NCBI RefSeq assembly: GCF_000239295.1
Contig: NZ_JH417703.1
Span: 15,411 to 56,118 of the forward strand
DNA length: 40,708 nucleotides
Source of the DNA: Flavonifractor plautii ATCC 29863
GTDB taxonomy: Bacteria; Bacillota; Clostridia; Oscillospirales; Oscillospiraceae
Direction of reading: 5' to 3'
Shown: piece after piece, positions 1-7,019 of the stretch
Position numbering within the stretch: position 1 is the first letter of the stretch
Layout: each line of letters begins with the position of its first letter
The notes under the pieces: generated by a model
The model's input: only the letters and a program-made list of their open reading frames with translations
Told to the model about the DNA's origin: nothing
Database searches by the model: none
Made by a program: the position numbers and the translations under genes

Positions 1-27
1 CCGGCGCGCGGCAAAGCCGTGCGCCGG
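1..27 (-). terminator. Terminator hairpin at window edge
   Basis: A hairpin with arms at 1-12 and 16-27 (one internal mismatch) and an AAA loop lies just after the minus-strand ferritin-like gene. The expected T tract would fall outside the window, so its role as a terminator is inferred from position. Confidence 0.5.
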
Positions 28-35
28 GGGTGTTC

Positions 36-680
36 TTATAGCTGCTCCAGTACGCTGCGCAGGAGCCAGGCGTGGGAGTCCTCCTCCCCCGCCAGCTCCA
101 GAAAAAGCTCGTGGAGGCAGGGATCGGCAGTCTCCGCCGCCGCGGTCTGGTAGGCGGCCGCCCCCCGCTGCTCCTCCATGAAGTGCTCCCGCAGGGCGGC
201 GGAGAAGGGGGCGGGGGATGGATTGGGTACCCGGTCTACCGGCCAGTACCGCACCCCGGAGATGAGAAAATAGGCGGTGGAAAGCCGCTTGGCGTGGCGG
301 CGTTCGTCGGCGGCGATGGTGGCCAGCACCCGCCCGCTGTTTCCCTGGGCCCGGCGGGATAGGGCCTGATAGGCCCTCCAATCCGCCAGTTCCCGGTCAA
401 TGAGCCGCTGGAGCTGGGCGCCGTACACCGCCGAGGACGCCCCCAGGCAGGGCACGTCGTGCTCTTCTCCCACCACGGGCCGGGAGGGCGCCTGTTCGCC
501 GGCTGGAGCAGTATGTACCACGGCAGGCAGAGCCGCTGCGGGGGGCTGGACGGCCGGAGGGGCGGCGGCGTCCTCGCCCAGGGTAAAGGGGCAGTCGGGC
601 CGGTCCTCGGGCATCACCCGCCGCCACACCCGCTCAAAGACCTCCTGGTCGCAGGAGCAGGGCAAATGATCTTGTTCCAT
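36..680 (-). CDS. Ferritin-like / rubrerythrin-type diiron protein
   Basis: The 214-aa product has a C-terminal four-helix ferritin-like domain (about residues 85-212). Candidate diiron ligands are E97, E126 with H129 (DERRH), E169/E170 and E199/E200 with H203 (EEDSH), in the ExxH spacing of rubrerythrins. The first 35 residues hold C8, C10 and C30, followed by an Ala/Pro-rich linker (about 37-75). No rubredoxin CxxC pair is seen, so it is not a classical rubrerythrin. The likely role is peroxide or oxygen protection, or iron handling, in the cytoplasm. The start is set by AGGAGG about 10 bases upstream; an in-frame ATG ten codons earlier lacks a ribosome site. It diverges from the suf operon, which fits oxidative or iron stress, but that link is inference. 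Confidence 0.75.
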   Translation of the reverse strand: MEQDHLPCSCDQEVFERVWRRVMPEDRPDCPFTLGEDAAAPPAVQPPAAALPAVVHTAPAGEQAPSRPVVGEEHDVPCLGASSAVYGAQLQRLIDRELADWRAYQALSRRAQGNSGRVLATIAADERRHAKRLSTAYFLISGVRYWPVDRVPNPSPAPFSAALREHFMEEQRGAAAYQTAAAETADPCLHELFLELAGEEDSHAWLLRSVLEQL

Positions 681-751
681 AGACAAAGCCTCCTGATGAT
701 TTGGATTCACCTTATCCTATGCGAATAGTGTGGTTTTTGCGCCCGGCAGGG

Positions 752-780
752 TTGTATTTTCCCCCCCGCCGTGATAAAAT
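752..780 (+). promoter_or_regulatory. Promoter of the suf operon
   Basis: TTGTAT at 752-757 and TAAAAT at 775-780 are separated by exactly 17 bases, 44 bases before the sufC start. No operator was recognised. Confidence 0.55.
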
Positions 781-823
781 AATATCTCATGAGAAGAAGC
801 ATAGTACAAAGGAGAGACCGCGT

Positions 824-1561
824 ATGCTGGAGATAAAGCATCTCAGCTACCAGGTGGAGGGGGAGTCCGGCGAGGAGCTGGGTATCCTCAACGACGTCTC
901 CCTCACCGTAGCTGACCATCAGTTTGTGGTCATCACCGGCCCCAACGGGGGCGGCAAGACCACCCTGGCGAAGGCCATCATGGGCCTGGTGCGGCCCACC
1001 GGGGGCACCATCGCCTGGAATGGCACCGACATCACCGGCCTGGACATCACCCAGCGGGCCCGCCTGGGGGTGAGCTACGGCTTTCAGCAGCCGCCCCGCT
1101 TCAAGGGCCTGCGGGTGCGGGATCTGCTGGCCCTGGCCGCGGGCAGCGAGAAGCTGACCCGGGAGGAGGGTTGCCAGTATCTGACCCGGGTGGGCCTGTG
1201 CGCCGCCGACTATATCGACCGGGAGGTGGACGCCTCCCTGTCCGGTGGCGAGGTCAAGCGCATTGAGATCGCCACGATTCTCGCCCGCAAGTCGGGGCTG
1301 ATGATCTTTGACGAGCCGGAGGCGGGCATCGACCTGTGGTCCTTTGCCAAGCTGACCGAGACCTTCAAGGCCATCCACCAGAAGCGGGAGGCCACGCTGA
1401 TCGTCATCTCCCACCAGGAGCGCATCATTGACCTGGCCGACGAGATTGTGATGATCCGCGACGGGAAAATCGCCAAGCACGGGCCCAAGGACGAGATTTT
1501 CCCCCAGATCCTGGCCAACACCTCGGCCGGGTGCAGCTATATGTCGGAGGGGGCGAGGTAA
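824..1561 (+). CDS. sufC: Fe-S cluster assembly ATPase SufC
   Basis: This 245-aa ABC ATPase shows Walker A GPNGGGKT at 39-46, signature LSGGE at 139-143 and Walker B LMIFDEPEAGID at 159-170, followed by the H-loop region (ISHQE). The DEPEAGID form is typical of SufC. It powers the cytoplasmic scaffold that builds Fe-S clusters. The ATG at 824 follows AAGGAGAG at 809-816. Only two bases separate it from the SufB-like gene, so the two are co-transcribed. No sufS, sufU or sufD lies in the window, which matches the minimal SufBC (SMS) arrangement known from anaerobes and archaea. Confidence 0.9.
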   Translation: MLEIKHLSYQVEGESGEELGILNDVSLTVADHQFVVITGPNGGGKTTLAKAIMGLVRPTGGTIAWNGTDITGLDITQRARLGVSYGFQQPPRFKGLRVRDLLALAAGSEKLTREEGCQYLTRVGLCAADYIDREVDASLSGGEVKRIEIATILARKSGLMIFDEPEAGIDLWSFAKLTETFKAIHQKREATLIVISHQERIIDLADEIVMIRDGKIAKHGPKDEIFPQILANTSAGCSYMSEGAR

Positions 1562-1563
1562 GC

Positions 1564-2487
1564 ATGGATCAGGCTGAGTGGAAACTGCTGAAAGAGATCG
1601 CGGAGCTGGAGAAGACCCCCCAGGGGGCCTACAACATCCGCCGCAACGGCGCGCTGGACTCCCGGAACAGCACCGCCAACATTGAGATCACCACCAAGAC
1701 CGAGCCGGGCAAGTCGGGCATCGACATCCGCATCAAGCCGGGCACCAGGCACGAGTCGGTCCACATCCCGGTCATCATCAGCCAGACCGGGCTGAGCGAG
1801 ATGGTATACAACGACTTCTTCATCGGCGAGGACTGCGATGTGGACATCGTGGCCGGCTGTGGCATCCACAACACCGGCTGCGAGACCAGCCAGCACGACG
1901 GCGTGCACACCTTCTACGTGGGCAAAAACTCCAAGGTCCGCTATGTGGAGCGCCACTACGGCGAGGGCCCCGGCACCGGCAAGCGCATCATGAACCCCCA
2001 GACCGTCGTGTATCTGGAGGAGGGGGCCACCATCAATCTGGAGAGCACCCAGATCCGCGGCGTGGACTCCACCAAGCGGGAGACGAAAATCGTGGTGGGG
2101 AAGGACGCCGAGGCCATCATCACCGAGAAGCTGCTCACCCACGGGGAGCAGACCGCCGAGAGCGATATGGAGATCATTCTGGACGGCGAGGGGGCCAACG
2201 GCCGGGTGGTGTCCCGCTCGGTGGCCCAGGACCAGTCCCAGCAGGTGTTCTACCCCAAGGTGACGGGCAACGCCAGGTGCTTCGGCCATGTGCAGTGCGA
2301 CTCCATCATCATGGGCGACGCCAGAATTTCCTCCATCCCCGCCATCGTGGCCAACCATGTGGACGCCCAGCTCATTCACGAGGCGGCCATCGGACGCATC
2401 GCGGGCGACCAGATTCTCAAGCTCATGACCCTGGGCCTCACCGAGCAGGAGGCGGAGGAGAAGATTCTCGATGGATTCCTACAGTAA
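1564..2487 (+). CDS. sufB: SufB/SufD-family Fe-S scaffold protein
   Basis: The 307-aa product is the beta-helix core of the SufB/SufD family and is much shorter than E. coli SufB (495 aa) or SufD (423 aa), as in minimal SufBC (SMS) systems. Visible conserved elements include GCGIHNTGCETSQHDG near residues 98-113 and RCFGHVQCD near 239-247, with cysteines and histidines that may hold a nascent cluster. It would pair with SufC and assemble [4Fe-4S] clusters for the many Fe-S enzymes of an anaerobe, such as the oxidoreductase at 35054-38689. The ATG at 1564 follows the sufC stop almost directly. Its last 17 bases overlap the thioesterase gene. Confidence 0.85.
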   Translation: MDQAEWKLLKEIAELEKTPQGAYNIRRNGALDSRNSTANIEITTKTEPGKSGIDIRIKPGTRHESVHIPVIISQTGLSEMVYNDFFIGEDCDVDIVAGCGIHNTGCETSQHDGVHTFYVGKNSKVRYVERHYGEGPGTGKRIMNPQTVVYLEEGATINLESTQIRGVDSTKRETKIVVGKDAEAIITEKLLTHGEQTAESDMEIILDGEGANGRVVSRSVAQDQSQQVFYPKVTGNARCFGHVQCDSIIMGDARISSIPAIVANHVDAQLIHEAAIGRIAGDQILKLMTLGLTEQEAEEKILDGFLQ

Positions 2488-2878
2488 GCTTCTGGAGCTG
2501 GTGAATACCAGCGGCTGCTTCGCCCCCGCCAACCACATGTACGTCACCGAGCTGCGGCCGGATCACAGCGCCGTGGGCGTGCTGGAGGTGCAGCCCTCCA
2601 GCCTCAACCCCATGGGCATCGTCCACGGCGGGGCGCTGGTCACCCTGGCGGACACCGTGTGCGGCACGGCGGCCTTCACCACCGGGCACATGTGCGTCAC
2701 CCTGGACTGCTCCATGCAGTATCTGGCCCCGGCGTCCGGAGCGCGCATCACCTGCACGGCCACGCCCAGGAAGCTGGGCAAAACCGTCCTGGTGTACGAG
2801 GCCGTGCTCACCGACGACACGGGCCGGACGGTGGCCACCGGGGTTTATACCTTTTTTGCCAAGGGGCCGGCAAACTGA
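2471..2878 (+). CDS. PaaI-type hotdog thioesterase
   Basis: The 135-aa product fits one hotdog fold. The motif NPMGIVHGGALVTLAD carries the helix-capping HGG and Asp typical of PaaI / YbgC-like acyl-CoA thioesterases. The substrate is unknown. The start lies inside the SufB gene (17-base overlap, different frame), which implies translational coupling within the suf operon. A link between Fe-S assembly and thioester hydrolysis is not established, so co-transcription may be incidental. Confidence 0.8.
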   Translation: MDSYSKLLELVNTSGCFAPANHMYVTELRPDHSAVGVLEVQPSSLNPMGIVHGGALVTLADTVCGTAAFTTGHMCVTLDCSMQYLAPASGARITCTATPRKLGKTVLVYEAVLTDDTGRTVATGVYTFFAKGPAN

Positions 2879-2891
2879 CCCGCATCCTCGA

Positions 2892-2920
2892 CAGGCGCGC
2901 CGCAGGGCGCGCCTGCTTTA
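2892..2920. terminator. Shared terminator, suf operon / membrane protein
   Basis: A 9-bp perfect stem (2892-2900 with 2907-2915) sits between two genes that end tail to tail and is followed on the plus strand by a short T-rich stretch. Confidence 0.6.
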
Positions 2921-2922
2921 TT

Positions 2923-3318
2923 TCAGATGACCTCCCCCGAGGCATCCCGGGTGCCCAGCAGGTCGTCCAGCCGCAGCAGGGCGGCGAGAAAGACAAACAG
3001 GGAGGCCCACAGGTTGGTGCACGCCGACCGCCGGGCCGCCGGCGTCCCACCCCGGGCGGTCTCCCGCTCTGTCTTGAGGGCCAGACAGAGGAAAAAGCCC
3101 AGCGCTCCCACCACCAGGGCCGAGGCGCTCAGGCGGATGGGGAACACCCGGGGCAGGGCGGCCGCCCCCTCGGCATCCCCCTGGAGGGTTCTGCACAGCC
3201 CCTCCCGCTGTATGCGCACCCCCCAGTAGGAGAGCAGCACCGACAGTACGATCAACAACAGAAACAGCAGGGATTCATCCACCGTCCTGAGCTGCTCCCG
3301 CAGGACTGTCTCTTCCAT
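2923..3318 (-). CDS. Small hypothetical membrane protein
   Basis: I do not recognise this 131-aa protein. It has three hydrophobic stretches, at about residues 15-35, 63-82 and 104-118, with charged Arg/Glu-rich segments between them, so it is probably an inner-membrane protein. GGGAGGTG lies just before the ATG. It is monocistronic, facing away from the ECF S-component gene and ending tail to tail with the suf operon. Confidence 0.65.
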   Translation of the reverse strand: MEETVLREQLRTVDESLLFLLLIVLSVLLSYWGVRIQREGLCRTLQGDAEGAAALPRVFPIRLSASALVVGALGFFLCLALKTERETARGGTPAARRSACTNLWASLFVFLAALLRLDDLLGTRDASGEVI

Positions 3319-3472
3319 TTTTCCACCTCCCTGCCCTATTTTATGGGGATGGGGCAGGTTTTGTGTGTTTCCTCCGCCTCGCCTGACCTTTTAAAATAGA
3401 TTTATTCTGATACTTTTAACAAGGTCAGACGGAGCGTACAATGGGGACAGACAAAAAAAGGAGGGAGCCCCT

Positions 3473-3991
3473 GTGCGCGAATCGAAAAAACTCCGGCTGC
3501 TCTGCCTGGCCGCCCTGTTCGCCGGAGCCATTGCGGTCACCACCGCCTATCTGCTCCATATCCCCATCCCCACCGGCGGCTACATCCACCTGGGAGACGC
3601 GCTGATCTACCTGGCGGCCTGTCTGCTGCCCGCCCCCTACGCCGTGGGCGCCGCCATGGTGGGGGCCGGGCTGGCGGATCTGCTCACCGCCCCTCTGTGG
3701 GTGGTCCCCACGCTGCTCATCAAGGCCCTGGTGGCCCTCCTGTTTACCAGCCGGGCCCCGCGGCTCCTCTGCCCCCGGAACGGGGCGGCCCTTCTGCTGG
3801 CCTGCCTGCTCTCCCCGGCGGCGTACGGCCTGGCCGCCTGCCTGCTGCTGGGCGGCGTCAACGCCTTCTGGCCCCAGTTCCTGGGCACGCTGGTACAGGC
3901 GGTGGGCAGCGGGGCGGTCTTTGCCGTCTTGGCGCTGGCCCTGGACCGGGCAGGCGGTAAAGCCAGGCTCGCTCCCCATAGCCAGGGCTGA
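3473..3991 (+). CDS. ECF transporter S component (TIGR04002-like)
   Basis: The 172-aa, very hydrophobic product has about six membrane segments and the N-terminal layout of ECF S components (basic start, TM1, then PIPTGGYIHLGDALIYLAA near residues 31-49). S components bind a vitamin-like substrate in the membrane and share an EcfA-EcfA-EcfT energising module, which is not in this window. The substrate cannot be told from sequence; TIGR04002 is my best family guess. The start is GTG at 3473 behind AAGGAGGGA at 3458-3466. A nearby ATG at 3441 is out of frame. Confidence 0.75.
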   Translation: MRESKKLRLLCLAALFAGAIAVTTAYLLHIPIPTGGYIHLGDALIYLAACLLPAPYAVGAAMVGAGLADLLTAPLWVVPTLLIKALVALLFTSRAPRLLCPRNGAALLLACLLSPAAYGLAACLLLGGVNAFWPQFLGTLVQAVGSGAVFAVLALALDRAGGKARLAPHSQG

Positions 3992-4085
3992 CTTTTCCAC
4001 CCGTTTAGTCCCCCGTGTGGAAAACTTCCCCTTGCCCAATGCCCTTGAGCGGTGCTATCCTATTCTCACACGAGGAGGAATTGTC

Positions 4086-4430
4086 ATGAAGCGCGTGAAA
4101 ATTACCGTTCTGAAAACCACCCTGGACCGGGAGCTGGCAGAGGAATACGGCGCCGAGGGGCTGACGGCCTGTCCCATGCTGCGGGAAGGGCAGGTCTTTT
4201 ACGCCGACTACGCCAAGCCGGAGGGCTTCTGTGACGAGGCGTGGAAGGCGGTCTACCAGTACGCCTTCGCCCTGGCCCACGGCGCGGGGGAGGGGCTGTT
4301 CTACTACGGAGACTGGATTCGCAAGCCCGGCGTGGCCATTTGTAGTTGCAACGACGGCCTGCGGCCCGTTATCTTCAAGCTGGAGGCCACGGACGAGGAG
4401 GCCGTCCCCAGCTACACCCCCGTGCGGTAA
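4086..4430 (+). CDS. TIGR04076 family protein, copy 1
   Basis: This 114-aa protein matches the uncharacterised TIGR04076 family: an N-terminal strand (MKRVKITVLK), a conserved CPMLREGQVF element, a central Trp/Tyr-rich helix and the ending CSCNDGLRPVIFKLE. The function is unknown. Conserved cysteines (C44, C66 and the CSC near 93-95) could bind metal. GAGGAGGAA sits just before the ATG. It stands alone between the S-component gene and a terminator. A second copy lies at 28831-29136 in a LexA-box operon. Confidence 0.8.
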   Translation: MKRVKITVLKTTLDRELAEEYGAEGLTACPMLREGQVFYADYAKPEGFCDEAWKAVYQYAFALAHGAGEGLFYYGDWIRKPGVAICSCNDGLRPVIFKLEATDEEAVPSYTPVR

Positions 4431-4440
4431 CCGACGCGGC

Positions 4441-4480
4441 AAAAAACCGCCCCCCGGCGCAGGCCGGCGGGCGGTTTTTG
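4441..4480. terminator. Bidirectional terminator
   Basis: An 11-bp stem (4442-4452 with 4469-4479) carries an A run at its left base and a T run at its right. It therefore serves both the TIGR04076 gene (+) and prfC (-). Confidence 0.85.
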
Positions 4481-4486
4481 ATTTTA

Positions 4487-6088
4487 TCAGAACTTGGTAC
4501 CCCCGAACTCGTGGAAGGTGAGGTTCTTGTTCCGCTCCTCGGTCCAGCCGATGGCCCACTGGGAACCGAACAGCAGGAGCTGGTTGCCCTTGTAGTCCTC
4601 CACCAGCTTCACGTCGGTGCCCAGGATGAGATCCTCCTCCTTGACCGGCTCGCCGTCGTCGGTCTCGATCCACCGCAGGTATTCGTAGGGCAGGCCCTCC
4701 ATATAGAGCTCCACGTTGTACTCGTTCTTGAGGCGGTACTCCAGCACGTCGAACTGGAGGGTGCCCACCACGCCCACGATGACCTCCTCCATGCCGGTGT
4801 AGGGGGTCTTAAAGATCTGAATAGCGCCCTCCTGGGCGATCTGCTCCATTCCCTTCAAAAACTGCTTGCGCTTCATGGTATCCAGGGAGCGCACCCGCTT
4901 GAAGTGCTCGGGGGCGAAGGTGGGGATGGGGTCGAAGCGGAACTTTTTGCCCGGGGCGCACAGGGTGTCGCCGATGGAGAAGATGCCCGGGTCAAACACG
5001 CCGATGATGTCGCCGGCGTAGGCCTCCTCGATGATCTCCCGCTCGGCCGCCATGAGCTGCTGGGGCCGGGACAGGCGGAGCTTCTTGCCGCCCTGGACAT
5101 GGTACACCTCCTTATCCGCGTCAAAGCGGCCGGAGACGATGCGCATAAAGGCGATGCGGTCCCGGTGGGCCTTGTTCATGTTGGCCTGGATCTTGAACAC
5201 AAACGCGGAGAAGTCGTCGTCCAGGGAGTCCACCACCAGCTCGCCCGCCCGCCGGGGCAGGGGGGCGGTGGTCATCTGGAGGAAGTGCTCCAGGAAGGGC
5301 TCCACGCCGAAGTTGGTGAGGGCGGAGCCGAAAAACACCGGGGAGAGCTTGCCGTGGCGCACCCGGTCCAGATCAAACGCGGCGGCCGCGCCGTCCAGCA
5401 GCTCGATCTCGTCGGTGAGCTGCTGGTGGAGCCGCTCGCCGATCAGTCCGTCCAGGTTGGGATCGCCCAGCTCCACCTCGGTGGCGGTGGCCGCCTTGGC
5501 TCCGCCGTTGGAGGTGAAGTGGATAATCTTGCGGCTGCCCCGGTCATATACGCCCTGGAAGTCCTTGCCGCAGCCGATGGGCCAGTTCACCGGGTAGGTC
5601 TCGATGCCCAGCTCCTTCTCCAGCTCCTCCAGCAGCTCGAAGGAGTCCCGCGCCTCCCGATCCATCTTGTTGATAAAGGTGAAGATGGGGATGTCCCGCA
5701 TGGCGCACACCTTGAACAGCTTGCGGGTCTGGGCCTCCACGCCCTTGGCCGCGTCAATGACCATCACCGCGCTGTCGGCGGCCATGAGGGTGCGGTAGGT
5801 GTCCTCGGAGAAGTCCTGGTGGCCGGGGGTGTCCAGGATGTTGATGCAGTAGCCCTCGTACTGGAACTGCATGACGGAGGAGGTGACCGAGATGCCGCGC
5901 TGCTTCTCAATCTCCATCCAGTCGGAGGTGGCGGCCCGGGTGTTCTTTTTGCCCTTGACCTGCCCGGCCTGGGCAATGGCCCCGCCGTAGAGCAGGAATT
6001 TCTCGGTCAGGGTGGTCTTGCCGGCGTCCGGGTGGCTGATGATGGCAAAGGTACGCCGGCGGTTGATTTCTTTCTCGTATTGTGACAA
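4487..6088 (-). CDS. prfC: Peptide chain release factor 3
   Basis: The 533-aa translational GTPase matches RF3 (529 aa in E. coli) over its whole length. G1 SHPDAGKT lies at 18-25, DTPGHQDF is the G3 box and NKMD the G4 box; the later domains follow the RF3 pattern. RF3 uses GTP to remove RF1 or RF2 from the ribosome after peptide release. I chose a TTG start at 6088 because AAGGAGGAC lies six bases upstream; an ATG further out has no ribosome site. A terminator follows the stop directly. The HAD phosphatase gene lies 121 bases upstream on the same strand. Confidence 0.95.
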   Translation of the reverse strand: MSQYEKEINRRRTFAIISHPDAGKTTLTEKFLLYGGAIAQAGQVKGKKNTRAATSDWMEIEKQRGISVTSSVMQFQYEGYCINILDTPGHQDFSEDTYRTLMAADSAVMVIDAAKGVEAQTRKLFKVCAMRDIPIFTFINKMDREARDSFELLEELEKELGIETYPVNWPIGCGKDFQGVYDRGSRKIIHFTSNGGAKAATATEVELGDPNLDGLIGERLHQQLTDEIELLDGAAAAFDLDRVRHGKLSPVFFGSALTNFGVEPFLEHFLQMTTAPLPRRAGELVVDSLDDDFSAFVFKIQANMNKAHRDRIAFMRIVSGRFDADKEVYHVQGGKKLRLSRPQQLMAAEREIIEEAYAGDIIGVFDPGIFSIGDTLCAPGKKFRFDPIPTFAPEHFKRVRSLDTMKRKQFLKGMEQIAQEGAIQIFKTPYTGMEEVIVGVVGTLQFDVLEYRLKNEYNVELYMEGLPYEYLRWIETDDGEPVKEEDLILGTDVKLVEDYKGNQLLLFGSQWAIGWTEERNKNLTFHEFGGTKF

Positions 6089-6124
6089 GGTAATGTCCTC
6101 CTTGATAGAGTTGGTGCATGGGTG

Positions 6125-6206
6125 CCGGGCGGATGTGGGCATCCGCCCCTACGGCTGGAACAGGCCCGCATTTGGACGTTGTAGGGGGCGATGCCTACAT
6201 CGCCCC
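6125..6206. repeat. Pair of palindromic repeat units in opposite orientation
   Basis: Two hairpins, each with a perfect 9-bp stem and a 4-base loop, lie at 6127-6148 and 6185-6206. Both read as a GC stem ending in GATG/CATC, and each is flanked by a CCCCTAC-type tail, the second in reverse orientation, so the pair forms a larger imperfect inverted repeat around about 35 bases. This resembles the dispersed REP-like palindromes of gut Clostridia. It fills the gap between the HAD gene and prfC. Confidence 0.7.
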
Positions 6207-6209
6207 GCC

Positions 6210-6857
6210 TTACGGCGGAGTGAGGCGGCGGATGGCGTCCGGGATCGCCTCAAAGGCGGCCACCGAGGGCACAGGGCGGTCAATGCGCCCGAAGCCGTAG
6301 GCGGCATGGAGGAAGGGAACCCCCGCCTTGGAGGCGGCGTCATAGTCCCCCTGGGTGTCCCCGATGTAGAGGGGCCGCCTCAGGCCGTTCCGCTCCGCCA
6401 CCAGGGCGATGTTGTCCGCCTTGGGCAACCCCGTGCGGCCGGGGTTTTCGTAGTCCGTAAAATAGCGCCCCAGTCCGTGGGCCCGGAAAAAGGCCTCAAT
6501 ATACCCGTCCTGGCAGTTGCTGACGAGAAAGAGGGGCCAGCGGGCGGAGAGCGCCGCCAGGGTCTGCTCCACCCCGGGGTAGAGGACGCCCCCGTGGGCG
6601 GCCACATAGGCGTTTTCCTCCGACAGCACCTCCTCCAGAATGGGCTTCATCCGCTCCTGGTCCAGCTCCGGCACCAGGCGGTGGAGGATATCGGGCAGCA
6701 GCATCCCCATACACGGCAGCAGCCGCGCCCGGGTCACGGTGCCGGCATACTCCGGCGCAAGCCGCTCCAGGGCCCGGTTCCAGGAGATGCAGATGGCATC
6801 CACCGAATCCCACAGGGTCCCGTCCAGATCAAACAGAAGTCCGTCAAACACGTCCAT
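6210..6857 (-). CDS. HAD-family phosphatase (phosphoglycolate phosphatase-like)
   Basis: The 215-aa haloacid-dehalogenase-type hydrolase has all four motifs: FDLDGTLWDS near 8-17 (nucleophile and acid/base Asp), LVSNCQ (motif II Ser), LPKADN (motif III Lys) and YIGDTQGDYDAA (motif IV). The alpha-helical cap between motifs I and II is typical of Gph / PpaX-like enzymes. The natural phosphoester is not predictable. A GGGGG ribosome site precedes the ATG, and a promoter lies at 6924-6953. It may be co-transcribed with prfC through the palindrome pair. Confidence 0.85.
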   Translation of the reverse strand: MDVFDGLLFDLDGTLWDSVDAICISWNRALERLAPEYAGTVTRARLLPCMGMLLPDILHRLVPELDQERMKPILEEVLSEENAYVAAHGGVLYPGVEQTLAALSARWPLFLVSNCQDGYIEAFFRAHGLGRYFTDYENPGRTGLPKADNIALVAERNGLRRPLYIGDTQGDYDAASKAGVPFLHAAYGFGRIDRPVPSVAAFEAIPDAIRRLTPP

Positions 6858-6923
6858 CCCCCCGGTTCCGTCTCACAAAAACGACCACATCCGAAGGGAT
6901 GCAGCCGATACCAATACCTTGAT

Positions 6924-6953
6924 ACTATATCATACCCAAGCCGCCCTTTTCAA
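6924..6953 (-). promoter_or_regulatory. Promoter of the HAD phosphatase gene
   Basis: On the minus strand TTGAAA (6948-6953) and TATAGT (6924-6929) are 18 bases apart, with a TG just before the -10 box. Confidence 0.6.
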
Positions 6954-6980
6954 GCCTCCCTGTCCCATATTTTGCACAAA

Positions 6981-7009
6981 AAGCCGGGGCCGCTGGGCGG
7001 CCCCGGCTT
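6981..7009 (-). terminator. Terminator of the SLH surface protein gene
   Basis: A perfect 12-bp stem (6981-6992 with 6998-7009) is followed on the minus strand by a T run. Confidence 0.9.
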
Positions 7010-7019
7010 GGGAGCTGGG

